Assembly (NCBI GenBank): GCA_027624175.1
Contig: JAQBXT010000019.1
Span: forward strand, 1-36,327
DNA from: Pseudomonadota bacterium
GTDB lineage: Bacteria; Pseudomonadota; Gammaproteobacteria; Burkholderiales; SG8-39
Length of the DNA: 36,327 bases
Direction of reading: 5' to 3'
Numbering within the stretch: position 1 is the stretch's first letter; each line of letters begins with the position of its first letter. The notes under the pieces are model-generated. The model searched no databases and had not been told where the DNA came from. It saw only the letters and a list, made by a program, of their open reading frames with translations. The translations under genes and the position numbers were made by a program. Of this stretch, positions 14,988 through 23,246 are shown piece by piece.

Positions 14988-16046
14988 TTGACCGCGAGAA
15001 CGGCGCTCATCGCCGGCGCCACGGGCGCCGCAGCCAAGCGGCTCATCGAAGTGCTGCTGGAGGACGCCGACTGGCAGGTGATCGGTCTGTCGCGCCATCC
15101 GCCCGCTACGTCGAATCCGCGACTTTCCTATCTGCGCTGCGATTTGTCGGATCGCGAAGCATGCGCGCGCGTGCTGGCGGGGTGCAAGGCCGTGACCCAC
15201 GTCTTTTACACGGCCCGTGCCGAGTTCGGTGAAGGCGGCGTGGAAGACGTGGACCAGAACGTGGCCATGCTGCGAAACGTCTTCGATGCCCTGGAGGCCG
15301 CGTCGCCGGATATCGAGCACGTCCACCTGGTGGAGGGCCAGAAGTGGTACGACGTCCACCTGCGGCCTGCTCGCTTGCCCACGCGCGAGGACGATCCCCT
15401 GCGCGCGCCGCCGAATTTCTATTACGACCAGGAACACCTGCTACGCGAGCGCCAGCATGGCCGCGCCTGGACCTGGTCTGCCTCGCGTCCCTATTTCATC
15501 TACGACTATGCGCCGGAGCGGGCGAGAAACCTCGTATCGACGATCGGGGCGTGGGCCGCGTTGTGTGCGGAACGTGGATCGGCGCTCGATTTCCCCGGCA
15601 GCGCGCGCTGCTACGCCGCCTTGACGGAGCTCAGCGATGCGACGCAGCTTGCGCGCGCCATCGTCTGGATGGCGGGCGCTCCGGCGGCACGCAACCAGGC
15701 TTACAACGTGAGCGACGGCTGCCAGTTCCGCTGGCAGGAACTGTGGCCGAGGATCGCGGCGCACTTCGGCCTGCAGGTCGGGGAAGTGCGTCCGCTCAAG
15801 TTGGCGCAGTCGATGGCGGACCAGGGTGCGGCGTGGGAACGAATCGTCCGGCGGCACGCACTGCAGCGCGTGCCGATGCAGGATCTTGTGTCGTGGAACT
15901 TCGCCGATTTTCTCTGGGGACTGGAGCACGACAACACCACCAGCCTGGAGAAGATCCGGCACCACGGTTTTGGCGGTGCAGTCGATACCGGTGAACAGCT
16001 TATCGCTTACCTGCAGCGTTACCGCGAGTCACGCCTGCTGCCCTAG
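14988..16046 (+). CDS. PRISE-like NAD(P)-dependent short-chain reductase
   Basis: 352 aa from TTG 14988. An extended SDR with the nucleotide-binding start TALIAGATGAAAKRLIEVLL, in which the third glycine of the usual GxxGxxG is Ala. Catalytic marks of the progesterone-5-beta-reductase/iridoid synthase-like (PRISE) family are HLVEGQKWYDVH (Lys) and NFYYDQEHLLRER (Tyr). WSASRPYFIYDYAP and AYNVSDGCQFRWQELWPRIA complete the pattern. Family members reduce activated C=C bonds of enones; the bacterial substrate is unknown. The final TAG forms half of a small inverted repeat shared with the convergent phoD gene. Confidence 0.88.
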   Translation: MTARTALIAGATGAAAKRLIEVLLEDADWQVIGLSRHPPATSNPRLSYLRCDLSDREACARVLAGCKAVTHVFYTARAEFGEGGVEDVDQNVAMLRNVFDALEAASPDIEHVHLVEGQKWYDVHLRPARLPTREDDPLRAPPNFYYDQEHLLRERQHGRAWTWSASRPYFIYDYAPERARNLVSTIGAWAALCAERGSALDFPGSARCYAALTELSDATQLARAIVWMAGAPAARNQAYNVSDGCQFRWQELWPRIAAHFGLQVGEVRPLKLAQSMADQGAAWERIVRRHALQRVPMQDLVSWNFADFLWGLEHDNTTSLEKIRHHGFGGAVDTGEQLIAYLQRYRESRLLP

Positions 16047-16057
16047 AAAGCGCTAGG
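16042..16057. terminator. Small inverted repeat between convergent stops
   Basis: CCTAG and CTAGG (16042-16046, 16053-16057) pair over a six-base loop and contain the TAG stop codons of both convergent genes. The stem is only 5 bp and there is no T-run, so this is at best a weak bidirectional terminator. Confidence 0.3.
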
Positions 16058-17585
16058 CCCGATGCGGTCCCGCTTTCCCGTCCTCCACCACGAATGTCGC
16101 CAGCGTATTGCACGCCGCATCGCGCGCTTGCACTGATTCCATCGCGCGCAACTCCGCGCGCATGCTCCCCGGCGTGACCTCCACTCGCACATAGCCGCGA
16201 TAGCGGCTGTCCAGCAGCTTGATGTGCGGATTGTCGGGCAGGAGCCTGTTCAGGCGTTCCTGCGAGGCGGCCTGCGAAGTGATCGAGGTGCCGACGAACT
16301 CGCTCGCCACCACCGGCGACCGCGGATCGTCAAAATCCACTTTCAGATCGCACACATTGAACAGGTGCACGTCGCCGCCCAGCACCACTGGATTGGCGAT
16401 GCGCTGTTGCGACAAGTAAGACAGCAGCCGCTGGCGCGCCGCCGGATAGCCGTCCCAGCCATCGGTCCAGGCGCGCCTCCCGGGCCCGGGCTTCTGGTCG
16501 AACTGCGCCATGCGCGTTTGCTGCGCGAGCAGGTTCCAGCGCGAGCGCGATGCGGACAACGCACCTTCCAGCCAGCGTTCCTGCGCGCGGCCGAGCAACG
16601 TGCGGTTGGGGTTGGAGAGCGATTCGCATTTCTCGATGTCCACGGTATTCGAGCCGCCCGTTCTTCCTTTGCGCGGACAGGCATTCCACGACCGGTACTG
16701 GCGGTCATCAAGTACGAAGAAACGCGCGAGCTGCCCCCAGCCGAGCTGGGTATGGATACGCATGTCCGGCCCGTTGGGGCGCATGCGCTCGGGCAGCGGC
16801 ATGTGCTCGTAGTAGGCGCGGTAGGCTGCCGCGCGCCGCGCCAGGAACTGCTCCTTCGGCATGCCATCCTCGGGACGGTCATCGGCATAGTCGTTGTCCA
16901 CCTCGTGATCGTCCCAGGTGGCGATCCACGGGCAGGCGGCGTGCGAGGCCTGCAGGTCGGGATCGGACTTGTAGAGTGCGTAGCGCGCCCGGTAGTCCTC
17001 GAGCGTGTAAGGCTCGCCGCCGGAATGCTTGCGCACATGCTCGCGGCCCCACGACGACTCGTAGATGTAGTCCCCGAGAAAGGCGACCAGGTCCGGCGCA
17101 TCTTCCGCGATTTTCCGGTGCGCCCCGTAGTAGCCCTGCTCGTACTGCTGGCAGGAGGCGAACACGAAGCGCAGCCGCGACACCTGGGCATCCAGCCGCG
17201 GCGCGGTGCGCGTGCGCCCCAGCGCGCTCACGGCATCACCCGCCATGAACCGGTACCAGTACCAGCGGTCGGGCTCGAGGCCATTGGCTTCCACGCGCAC
17301 CGAGTGCGCCCAGGCGGGCTCGGCGACGGCCGCGCCGGCAGCGACCACCGAGCGCATGGACTCGTCCGCGAATATTTCCCAGCGCACCGGAACCGCCACC
17401 GGGTCGATCCCGCCCGCGAGCCGCGTCCACAACACCATGCCGCCCGGATGCGGGTAGCCCGAGGCGACGCCGAGGGTGAACGGGTTGCTGGCAATGCGCG
17501 CCGCCGCGGTTGGTGCGCAGCCGGGCAGCGCGGGCGAAACAGTGGCGGCGGCGAGGGCCTGCAGGAACCTGCGGCGATCGATCAT
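16053..17585 (-). CDS. phoD: PhoD-type alkaline phosphatase / phosphodiesterase, Tat-exported
   Basis: 510 aa. The N-terminus MIDRRRFLQALAAATVSPAL is a Tat signal (RRRFLQ), followed by PGC, so the protein is exported folded and may be lipid-anchored. An N-terminal PhoD domain (FTLGVASGYPHPGGMVLWTR) precedes the metallophosphatase part: RFVFASCQQYEQGYYGAH, FLGDYIYES, WDDHEVDNDYADD and LGGDVHLFNVCD supply the Fe/Ca ligands. PhoD releases phosphate from mono- and diesters outside the cytoplasm. It stands alone on the minus strand with a 37-bp divergent gap to the suyA-like gene. Confidence 0.95.
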   Translation of the reverse strand: MIDRRRFLQALAAATVSPALPGCAPTAAARIASNPFTLGVASGYPHPGGMVLWTRLAGGIDPVAVPVRWEIFADESMRSVVAAGAAVAEPAWAHSVRVEANGLEPDRWYWYRFMAGDAVSALGRTRTAPRLDAQVSRLRFVFASCQQYEQGYYGAHRKIAEDAPDLVAFLGDYIYESSWGREHVRKHSGGEPYTLEDYRARYALYKSDPDLQASHAACPWIATWDDHEVDNDYADDRPEDGMPKEQFLARRAAAYRAYYEHMPLPERMRPNGPDMRIHTQLGWGQLARFFVLDDRQYRSWNACPRKGRTGGSNTVDIEKCESLSNPNRTLLGRAQERWLEGALSASRSRWNLLAQQTRMAQFDQKPGPGRRAWTDGWDGYPAARQRLLSYLSQQRIANPVVLGGDVHLFNVCDLKVDFDDPRSPVVASEFVGTSITSQAASQERLNRLLPDNPHIKLLDSRYRGYVRVEVTPGSMRAELRAMESVQARDAACNTLATFVVEDGKAGPHRA

Positions 17586-17622
17586 GCCGATAGAATAGCG
17601 GCATAACCTGACGGAGCCAGCA

Positions 17623-17904
17623 ATGATTCACTTCGTGGTGCATGAGGAAGGTGACGGCGTCGGCGTGGTCGTGGTCGAGGGCGTGAAAGCCGGGCAGGCG
17701 CTCACCGGCTGGATCATGGAAGACGACAAGGAGCTCAAGGTGACCGCCAGGAGCGACATTCCGATCGGCCACAAGCTCGCGCTCAAGGACTACAAGCCGG
17801 GCGACACGGTGATCAAGTACGGCGTGGACATCGGCAAGGTGGTGGCGCCGATCGCGCGCGGCGAGCACACGCACGTGCAAAACCTCAAGACCAAGCGGTG
17901 GTGA
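17623..17904 (+). CDS. suyA: UxaA-family lyase small subunit, sulfolactate sulfo-lyase alpha-like
   Basis: 93 aa, a single SAF domain as in the N-terminus of altronate dehydratase. It shows [39 protein letters not shown] and the end [10 protein letters not shown]. In heterodimeric family members this small subunit pairs with a UxaA-like catalytic subunit; the extra GWIMEDD insertion and KTKRW tail recall SuyA of (2R)-sulfolactate sulfo-lyase, which splits sulfolactate into pyruvate and sulfite. A ribosome-binding GGAG lies before ATG 17623. Altronate/galactarate dehydratase-type activity is the main alternative; no uronate genes are nearby. Confidence 0.65.
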   Translation: MIHFVVHEEGDGVGVVVVEGVKAGQALTGWIMEDDKELKVTARSDIPIGHKLALKDYKPGDTVIKYGVDIGKVVAPIARGEHTHVQNLKTKRW

Positions 17905-17906
17905 GC

Positions 17907-19076
17907 ATGGACCTTTCGAAAGCAACTTTCTGGGGCTACAAGCGCGAGAACCAGCGCGTCGGCGTGAGAAACCACGTCCTCATCCTGCCGGTCGACGACC
18001 TGTCGAACGCTGCAGCGCAGGCCGTGGAGAACAACGTGAAGGGCGCGCTCGCGATCCCGCATCCGTACGGGCGACTGCAGTTCGGCGCCGATCTCGACCT
18101 GCATTTCTGGACGCTCATCGGCGCCGGGTCTAACCCGAACGTGGCCGCCGTGGTGGTGATTTGCATCGAGGACGGCTGGGCGAAGAAAGTCGCCGACGGC
18201 ATCGCCGCCACCGGCAAGCCCGTGTCCTACTTCGGCATCGAGCAGCACGGCGACCACGACACCATCCTGCGCGCCTCGAAGGCGGCGAAGGAATATGTGC
18301 AGTGGGCTTCCGAATTGCGCCGCGAGGAGCAGCCGCTGAAGGAGCTCTGGGTGTCCACCAAGTGCGGCGAATCGGACACCACCTCGGGCTGTGGCGCGAA
18401 TCCGACGGTGGGCAACGCCTTCGACAAGATGTATCCGCGCGGCGTCACCATGGTCTTTGGGGAAACGACAGAGTTGACCGGCGGCGAGCATCTGGTGGCC
18501 GAGCGCTGCAGAAACGACGCGGTGCGCAAGAAGTTCCAGATGGTCTTCGACCGCTACCAGGCAGTGATCGAGCGCCACAAGACGAGCGACCTCTCCGACT
18601 CGCAGCCGACCAAGGGCAACATCGCCGGCGGCCTCACCACCATCGAGGAAAAGGCCCTGGGCAACATCCAGAAGATCGGCCGCAAGTGCGTGGTGGACGG
18701 CGTGCTCGACAAGGCGGAATCCCCCACCGGGCCGGGCCTGTGGTTCATGGACTCGTCCTCGGCCGCTGCCGAGATGGTGACCTTGTGCGCCGCAGCCGGA
18801 TTCACTGTGCACCTGTTCCCGACCGGTCAGGGCAATGTGATTGGCAACCCGATCCTGCCGGTGGTCAAACTCAGCGCCAACCCGCGCACCGTGCGCACTA
18901 TGTCGGAGCACATCGACGTCGACGTCTCGGGCCTGCTGCGCAAGGAGCTCACGCCGGACCAGGCCGGCGACAAGCTGCTCGAGTGCATGTTCCGCACCGC
19001 CAACGGCCGGCTCACCGCGGCCGAGGCGCTCGGGCATCGCGAATTCGTGCTAACGAGGCTGTACGAATCCGCCTAG
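17907..19076 (+). CDS. suyB: UxaA-family lyase large subunit, sulfolactate sulfo-lyase beta-like
   Basis: 389 aa from ATG 17907; in-frame GTGs at 17898 and 17901 are possible but would overlap suyA. It carries the UxaA core: [40 protein letters not shown] (likely iron or cluster-binding cysteines), [32 protein letters not shown] and [16 protein letters not shown]. In SuyAB it performs the Fe-dependent beta-elimination that releases sulfite from sulfolactate. A ComC-like sulfolactate-dehydrogenase candidate occurs at 27099-28103. Adjacent spacing (2 bases after suyA) shows the two subunits are co-translated. Confidence 0.68.
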   Translation: MDLSKATFWGYKRENQRVGVRNHVLILPVDDLSNAAAQAVENNVKGALAIPHPYGRLQFGADLDLHFWTLIGAGSNPNVAAVVVICIEDGWAKKVADGIAATGKPVSYFGIEQHGDHDTILRASKAAKEYVQWASELRREEQPLKELWVSTKCGESDTTSGCGANPTVGNAFDKMYPRGVTMVFGETTELTGGEHLVAERCRNDAVRKKFQMVFDRYQAVIERHKTSDLSDSQPTKGNIAGGLTTIEEKALGNIQKIGRKCVVDGVLDKAESPTGPGLWFMDSSSAAAEMVTLCAAAGFTVHLFPTGQGNVIGNPILPVVKLSANPRTVRTMSEHIDVDVSGLLRKELTPDQAGDKLLECMFRTANGRLTAAEALGHREFVLTRLYESA

Positions 19077-19089
19077 CACTTACGTACTG

Positions 19090-19782
19090 GTGCACGGTGC
19101 CTGGCACGGCGGCTGGTGCTGGCGCCGCGTCGCCGATCGGCTGCAGAAGGCAGGGCAGCGCGTGTTTGCGCCCACGCTCACGGGCGTGGGCGAGCGCCGC
19201 CACTTGCTGAAGTCGACTGTCGATCTCGAAACGCACATTCAGGACGTGCTCGGTGTGCTCGAGGCCGAGGAGCTGGAGAACGTCGTGCTCGCCGGCCACA
19301 GCTACGCCGGACTGGTGATTTCGGGCGTGGCGGCACGCGCACGCCAGCGGCTGCGCCGGCTTGTGTACCTCGACGCGCTGCTGGTGGACGACGGACAGTC
19401 CTGGGCCGAGGCCTTTCCGCCCGAGGTGACCGAGGCGCGACGCAAGTCGGTGACGATGACCAACGGCGTGAAGACCATCCCGGCACCCGATCCCGCGATC
19501 TACGGCTTCGCCGATCCGGCCGACACCGAATGGGTCCGGCGGCGCATGACGCCGCACCCGTTCGCTCCGTTCGACCAGAAGGCGCGATTGGGCGGTCCAC
19601 TCGGCAGCGGCGTGCCCAAGGCCTATGTCGATTGCACGGCGCCGGCACTCGCCGCGCTCAGTGCCATGAAGGCGCGCTGGCGCACCGCGGCCGATTGGGA
19701 ATACATCGAGCTGAAGACCGGACACGACCTGATGGTGAGTGCGCCGGAAGAAACCGCGCAGATCCTGCTGCGTTACGCATGA
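19090..19782 (+). CDS. Alpha/beta hydrolase (HNL/esterase-like) with an uncertain start
   Basis: 230 aa counted from GTG 19090. It has the oxyanion stretch VHGAWHGGWCWRRVADRLQK, nucleophile Ser in LAGHSYAGLVISG, an acidic YLDALLVDDGQSWAE region and the late His in LKTGHDLMVS, typical of EstC/plant-salicylate-esterase-like hydrolases. Family members normally begin [11 protein letters not shown]. Here the codons for STYVL are present in frame (19075-19089) but the preceding codon is CCT, and no ATG, GTG or TTG exists back to the stop at 19051-19053. Using GTG 19090 loses the first beta strand; CTG 19087 or another rare start is possible. The end overlaps the next gene by four bases. Confidence 0.82.
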   Translation: MHGAWHGGWCWRRVADRLQKAGQRVFAPTLTGVGERRHLLKSTVDLETHIQDVLGVLEAEELENVVLAGHSYAGLVISGVAARARQRLRRLVYLDALLVDDGQSWAEAFPPEVTEARRKSVTMTNGVKTIPAPDPAIYGFADPADTEWVRRRMTPHPFAPFDQKARLGGPLGSGVPKAYVDCTAPALAALSAMKARWRTAADWEYIELKTGHDLMVSAPEETAQILLRYA

Positions 19783-20495
19783 GCGCGACGCTGAACGTCA
19801 GCGTCTGGCGCGGCGGCGCCGACGGTGCGTACCGCGATTACGAAGTGCCGCGGCACGAAAGCCAGACCGTGCTCGACGTGGTGACGCACATCCAGCGCGC
19901 GCTCGACCCGACGCTCGCCTATCGCTACGCCTGCCGCGTCGGCATGTGCGGCTCCTGCGCGATGACGGTGAACGGCGCGCCGCGCTGGACCTGCCGCACG
20001 CATGTGGACAAGGTCTACAAGAACCGGAAACTGGAAATCGCGCCGCTGCGCAACCTGCCGGTGATCCGCGACCTGGTGGCGGACATGCGCGAGTTTTTCG
20101 ACAAGTGGGCGCGCGCCAGGGGGCAGTTCCGCGGCGCGCGGACCAAAGCGGACGACTTCGCGCGCGTCGCGCCCGGATCGGAGGCCCGCAAGCTGGTGGA
20201 CGCGGCGATCGAATGCATCGGTTGTGGCGTGTGCTACAGCGCCTGCGACGTCGTGGCTGCCATTCCGGAATATCTCGGCCCCGCGGCGCTCAACCGCGCC
20301 TGGACCCTGGCGAAGGACGAGCGCGACACGCTGGGCGTGGATAGATTGCGCGCAGTGGCGGGGGACGCAGGCTGCCATGCCTGCCATACCCACATGAGCT
20401 GCACCGAGCGCTGCCCGAAAGGCCTGTCGCCCACCGCCGGTATATCCGGCCTGAAGCGCGCCGTGGCGGGCGCGGCTCTCAGAGGCGAGCTGTGA
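19779..20495 (+). CDS. Succinate dehydrogenase/fumarate reductase iron-sulfur subunit
   Basis: 238 aa. It has a 2Fe-2S domain (YACRVGMCGSCAMTVNG, then TCRTHV), a 4Fe-4S motif CIGCGVCYSACDV and a further set CHACHTHMSCTERCPKG for 3Fe-4S/4Fe-4S centres, in the standard SdhB/FrdB order. It wires the flavoprotein (encoded at 23656) to the membrane subunits that follow. The gene order B-C-D-(fumarase)-A differs from the sdhCDAB order of the housekeeping enzyme, so this is a second, specialised complex. Both ends overlap neighbours by four bases. Confidence 0.93.
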   Translation: MSATLNVSVWRGGADGAYRDYEVPRHESQTVLDVVTHIQRALDPTLAYRYACRVGMCGSCAMTVNGAPRWTCRTHVDKVYKNRKLEIAPLRNLPVIRDLVADMREFFDKWARARGQFRGARTKADDFARVAPGSEARKLVDAAIECIGCGVCYSACDVVAAIPEYLGPAALNRAWTLAKDERDTLGVDRLRAVAGDAGCHACHTHMSCTERCPKGLSPTAGISGLKRAVAGAALRGEL

Positions 20496-20830
20496 ATCCG
20501 CGCGGTGAGACATACCTGTGGATTGCGCAGCGCGCGAGCGCCGCAGTGCTGGGACTGTGCGTCCTGGTGCACTTGGCGACCATCATCTATGCGGTGCAGG
20601 GCGGTCTCACGGGTGCGGAAATCCTCGCGCGCACGCGCGGCAACGCGGGGTGGCTCGCGTTCTACGCGATCTTCGTCGCGGCGGTGGCGGTGCACGCGCC
20701 GATCGGCCTGCGCAGCGTGCTGGCCGAATGGCTGGGCTGGCGCGGCCGCGGGCGCGATGCCGCGCTCGTCGCCTTCGCACTGATACTCGCCGGCCTGGGC
20801 ATGCGCGCGGTGCTGGGCGTCTACGCATGA
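20492..20830 (+). CDS. SDH/FRD membrane anchor subunit (C-like)
   Basis: 112 aa from GTG 20492. Three hydrophobic helices (AAVLGLCVLVHLATIIYAV, WLAFYAIFVAAVAVHAPIG, AALVAFALILAGLGMRAVLG) and an initial PRGETYLWIAQRASA match cytochrome b-type anchors of the SdhC/FrdC group. Histidines in VLVHLA and VAVHAP are candidate haem ligands. It holds the quinone site together with the next small protein. The start overlaps the iron-sulfur subunit stop. Confidence 0.85.
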   Translation: MNPRGETYLWIAQRASAAVLGLCVLVHLATIIYAVQGGLTGAEILARTRGNAGWLAFYAIFVAAVAVHAPIGLRSVLAEWLGWRGRGRDAALVAFALILAGLGMRAVLGVYA

Positions 20831-21129
20831 GCCGCTGGCTGGCGCTCGCGCACCGGCTGTCCGGGCTCGCCCTGGCGTTGTTCCTGCCGGTGCATTTCTG
20901 GGTGCTGGGCCGCGCGCTCGAGCTCGACGCTTTTCTTGCCTGGACCGAGCAACCACTGGTGAAGTTCGCCGAATGGGGACTGGTGGTGCTGCTGGCGCTG
21001 CACCTGGCGGGCGGGCTGCGCGTATTGATGCTCGAATTCCTGCCCTGGCGCGACTGGGCCAAGGGCCTGGCGGCAGGGGTGGCGGGATTCGCTCTCGCTG
21101 CGGGACTGGCGTTCGCGCTCGCGCTGTAG
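20827..21129 (+). CDS. SDH/FRD membrane anchor subunit (D-like)
   Basis: 100 aa with three hydrophobic helices. The beginning SRWLALAHRLSGLALALFLP and the middle LVVLLALHLAGGLRVLMLEF carry His residues (LAHRLSG, FLPVHFW, LALHLAG) of the kind that bind haem and quinone in SdhD/FrdD. It should form the membrane domain with the preceding protein. The start overlaps the previous stop (ATGA). Confidence 0.85.
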   Translation: MSRWLALAHRLSGLALALFLPVHFWVLGRALELDAFLAWTEQPLVKFAEWGLVVLLALHLAGGLRVLMLEFLPWRDWAKGLAAGVAGFALAAGLAFALAL

Positions 21130-21147
21130 AGCGTAAAATTCCCCGCA

Positions 21148-22023
21148 GTGAAAGTCGATCTCAAGCAGGTGGAGGAGGCGGCCAAGGAGCTCTACATCCG
21201 TGCGCTGAAACTCCTGCCGCCCGACATCAAGCAGGGCTTCGATGCGCTCGCGCGCAGCGAGCGCGACGCCGGCGCGAAGCGAATTCTCGGCACCATGATG
21301 CGCAACATCACGGTCGCCGAGGACACCGACAACCTGCTGTGCCAGGACACCGGCATCCCCGTCTACACCGTGTTGATCGGGCGCGGCGTCGAGGTGGACG
21401 GCGTGGCATTGAAGGAAGCGATTCGCAGCGGCTGCGCACGCTCGACGCGCGAGCACCCCTTTCGCTCCTCGATCGTGCATCCCACCACCCGCGTCAACGA
21501 GCAGACTTCCTGCGGCCGTGGCATCCCGGTGATCAACGTCGATTTCACCGACGCGACCGAGACGCTGACGCTGCAGATGGTGCCGAAAGGCTCGGGCTCG
21601 GAGAACAACTCCTGGCTGAAGATGGCGATTCCCGCCGACGGGGTGGATGCCATCAAGACCTTCGTCGTCGACTGCGTGCTGCAGGCGGGCGGCAATACCT
21701 GCCCGCCGACCATCGTCGGCGTGGGCGTGGGCGGCACCGCAGACCTGTGCATGCACCTGGCGAAAAGCGCGGCGACGCGCCCGCTCGGCACGCGCTGCGA
21801 GGACGCGGAGGGCGCGAAGCTCGAGCGAGCGCTGACCGAGGCGGTGAACCTGCTCGGCGTCGGGCCGCAGGGCCTGGGCGGCGATTCCACCTCGTTCGCG
21901 GTGCACGTGGAGACCGCTGCCACGCACATCACCATGAATCCGGTTGCGGTGAACATGCAATGCCACTCGGCGCGGCGCGCGAGTGCCACGATTCGCGCTT
22001 CGGGGGTTGAATATGGTTACTAG
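21148..22023 (+). CDS. Class I fumarate hydratase, alpha (N-terminal) subunit
   Basis: 291 aa from GTG 21148. It corresponds to the N-terminal half of FumA-type enzymes, with the three cluster cysteines in LLCQDTGIPVY (Cys65), GGNTCPPTIVGVG and NMQCHSARR. HPTTRVNEQTSCGRGIPV and KGSGSENNSWLKM are also conserved. It hydrates fumarate to malate with a 4Fe-4S cluster, or tartrate in the related TtdAB. The beta subunit gene does not follow directly: a chalcone-isomerase-like gene overlaps the last 11 bases and separates the two. Confidence 0.93.
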   Translation: MKVDLKQVEEAAKELYIRALKLLPPDIKQGFDALARSERDAGAKRILGTMMRNITVAEDTDNLLCQDTGIPVYTVLIGRGVEVDGVALKEAIRSGCARSTREHPFRSSIVHPTTRVNEQTSCGRGIPVINVDFTDATETLTLQMVPKGSGSENNSWLKMAIPADGVDAIKTFVVDCVLQAGGNTCPPTIVGVGVGGTADLCMHLAKSAATRPLGTRCEDAEGAKLERALTEAVNLLGVGPQGLGGDSTSFAVHVETAATHITMNPVAVNMQCHSARRASATIRASGVEYGY

Positions 22024-22564
22024 ACTGCTGCTGCTGTTCGCTTGCGCACTGCCATTGCAGGCCGCCGAGGTGGCGGGCGTGAAATTCGACGAGCGCGTGC
22101 GCATTGCCGACAGCGAACTCACGCTCAGCGGTGCGGGGTTGCGCCAGCGCTTCATCTTCGACGTTTACGCTATCGGTCTCTACGTGCGCGACGCCAAGGC
22201 CGACCGGGTGGCGCAGCCGGGCGCGAAGCGCGTTGCCATCCGCATGCTGCGCGACGTCGATGCCGAGACCTTCGCCAAGGCGCTGGTCGACGGCATGCGG
22301 CCGAACCACGACGAAGCGACGATGAAGGCGCTCGAGCCGCGCATCGCCGAGCTGAATGCCCTCATGGCCACCCTGAAGGAGGCGAAGAAGGGCATGGCGA
22401 TCACGCTCGACTGGCTGCCTGCGGCGGGCACGCAGATGACGGTGGAGGGCAAGCCCGTCGGCGCCTCGATCGCGGGGGAGGATTTCTACCGCGCGCTGCT
22501 GCGCATCTGGCTGGGCGACAAGCCGGTGCAGGACGACCTGAAGAAGGCATTGCTCGGCGGTTAG
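22013..22564 (+). CDS. Chalcone-isomerase-like periplasmic protein
   Basis: 183 aa from ATG 22013. A signal peptide (VTRLLLLFACALPLQAAEV) leads into the CHI-like domain: SGAGLRQRFIFDVYAIGLYV, KRVAIRMLRDVDAETFAKAL, GMAITLDWLPAAGTQMTVEG and FYRALLRIWLGDKPVQDDLK. Bacterial CHI-like proteins are widespread in proteobacteria and have no settled function; lipid or haem binding has been suggested for the fold. It sits between fumarase alpha (11-base overlap) and fumarase beta (4-base gap), an unexpected place for an exported protein. Confidence 0.86.
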   Translation: MVTRLLLLFACALPLQAAEVAGVKFDERVRIADSELTLSGAGLRQRFIFDVYAIGLYVRDAKADRVAQPGAKRVAIRMLRDVDAETFAKALVDGMRPNHDEATMKALEPRIAELNALMATLKEAKKGMAITLDWLPAAGTQMTVEGKPVGASIAGEDFYRALLRIWLGDKPVQDDLKKALLGG

Positions 22565-22568
22565 CGCC

Positions 22569-23177
22569 ATGGCGCACCACGACTTCGACATGCCGATGAG
22601 CGAGGCGCAGGCGCGCGCCCTGCGCGTCGACGACACGGTGACCCTGAACGGCACGCTGTTCGGCATTCGCGACGCAACGCAGATCCACATGTTCGATCGC
22701 GGCCGCAAGACGCGCTTCGACCTCGCGGGCCATGCAGTGATCCACACCGCGCCCAACGTGAGGAAGGTGGAAAAGAGCGCGCAGCACCCTGCCGGCTACG
22801 CGCCGCTGTGCGTCGGTACGACGACCAGCGAGCGCATGGAGCGCTTCACGCGGCCGCTGATGCAGCAGCACGGCGTGCGCCTGGTCATCGGCAAGGGCGG
22901 GTTGCGCGAGGCGTCGGCGGCGGCCTTCGGCGAGCTCGGCGGCGCCTACGTCGCCATCATCGGCGGCGCCGCGGCGCTCGAGACCACCTGGGTCGAGGCG
23001 ATCGAGGACGTGGACCTGGACGACCTTTATCCCGAGTCGCTATGGAAGTTCCGCGTGCGCGGCTTCGGGCCGCTGCTGGTGGCGATGGACAGCCATGGCG
23101 GCAGCCTGTACGCGAACGTGCAAGCGGCCGCGCAAGGCCGCCGCGCCGAGGCATTGCGCCGCCTGGGCGTCGGCTAG
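22569..23177 (+). CDS. Class I fumarate hydratase, beta (C-terminal) subunit
   Basis: 202 aa. It matches the C-terminal half of FumA or TtdB: LRVDDTVTLNGTLFGIRDAT, HTAPNVRKVEK, CVGTTTSERMERF, VIGKGGLREA and YVAIIGGAAALE, with LWKFRVRGFGPLLVAMDSHG near the end. It completes the active site with the alpha subunit. It is followed by a 69-bp gap with three hairpins and then an antitoxin-like gene. Confidence 0.93.
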   Translation: MAHHDFDMPMSEAQARALRVDDTVTLNGTLFGIRDATQIHMFDRGRKTRFDLAGHAVIHTAPNVRKVEKSAQHPAGYAPLCVGTTTSERMERFTRPLMQQHGVRLVIGKGGLREASAAAFGELGGAYVAIIGGAAALETTWVEAIEDVDLDDLYPESLWKFRVRGFGPLLVAMDSHGGSLYANVQAAAQGRRAEALRRLGVG

Positions 23178-23181
23178 TGTC

Positions 23182-23244
23182 CCTCGCGCCTGGCCGAGTA
23201 CCAGGCGAGGCTTGCTCCCGCCGTGGGAGCATGCTAGAGAGCAT
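23182..23244 (+). repeat. Three consecutive hairpins between fumarase beta and the HigA-like gene
   Basis: Hairpin 1: CCTCG plus CCTGG (23182-23193, 2-base CG bulge) pairs with CCAGGCGAGG (23201-23210), ten pairs in all. Hairpin 2: TGCTCCC (23213-23219) pairs with GGGAGCA (23225-23231) over five bases. Hairpin 3: ATGCT (23231-23235) pairs with AGCAT (23240-23244) over four bases, sharing A23231 with hairpin 2. No T-run follows, so a simple intrinsic terminator is unlikely; the last hairpin covers the region just before the GTG start at 23247. Confidence 0.7.
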
Positions 23245-23246
23245 GG

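Noticed and set aside
14325-15437. 370-codon open frame on the minus strand
   Set aside because: It is antisense to hupE and the PRISE-like gene, which show clear family motifs; its product has no recognisable fold.
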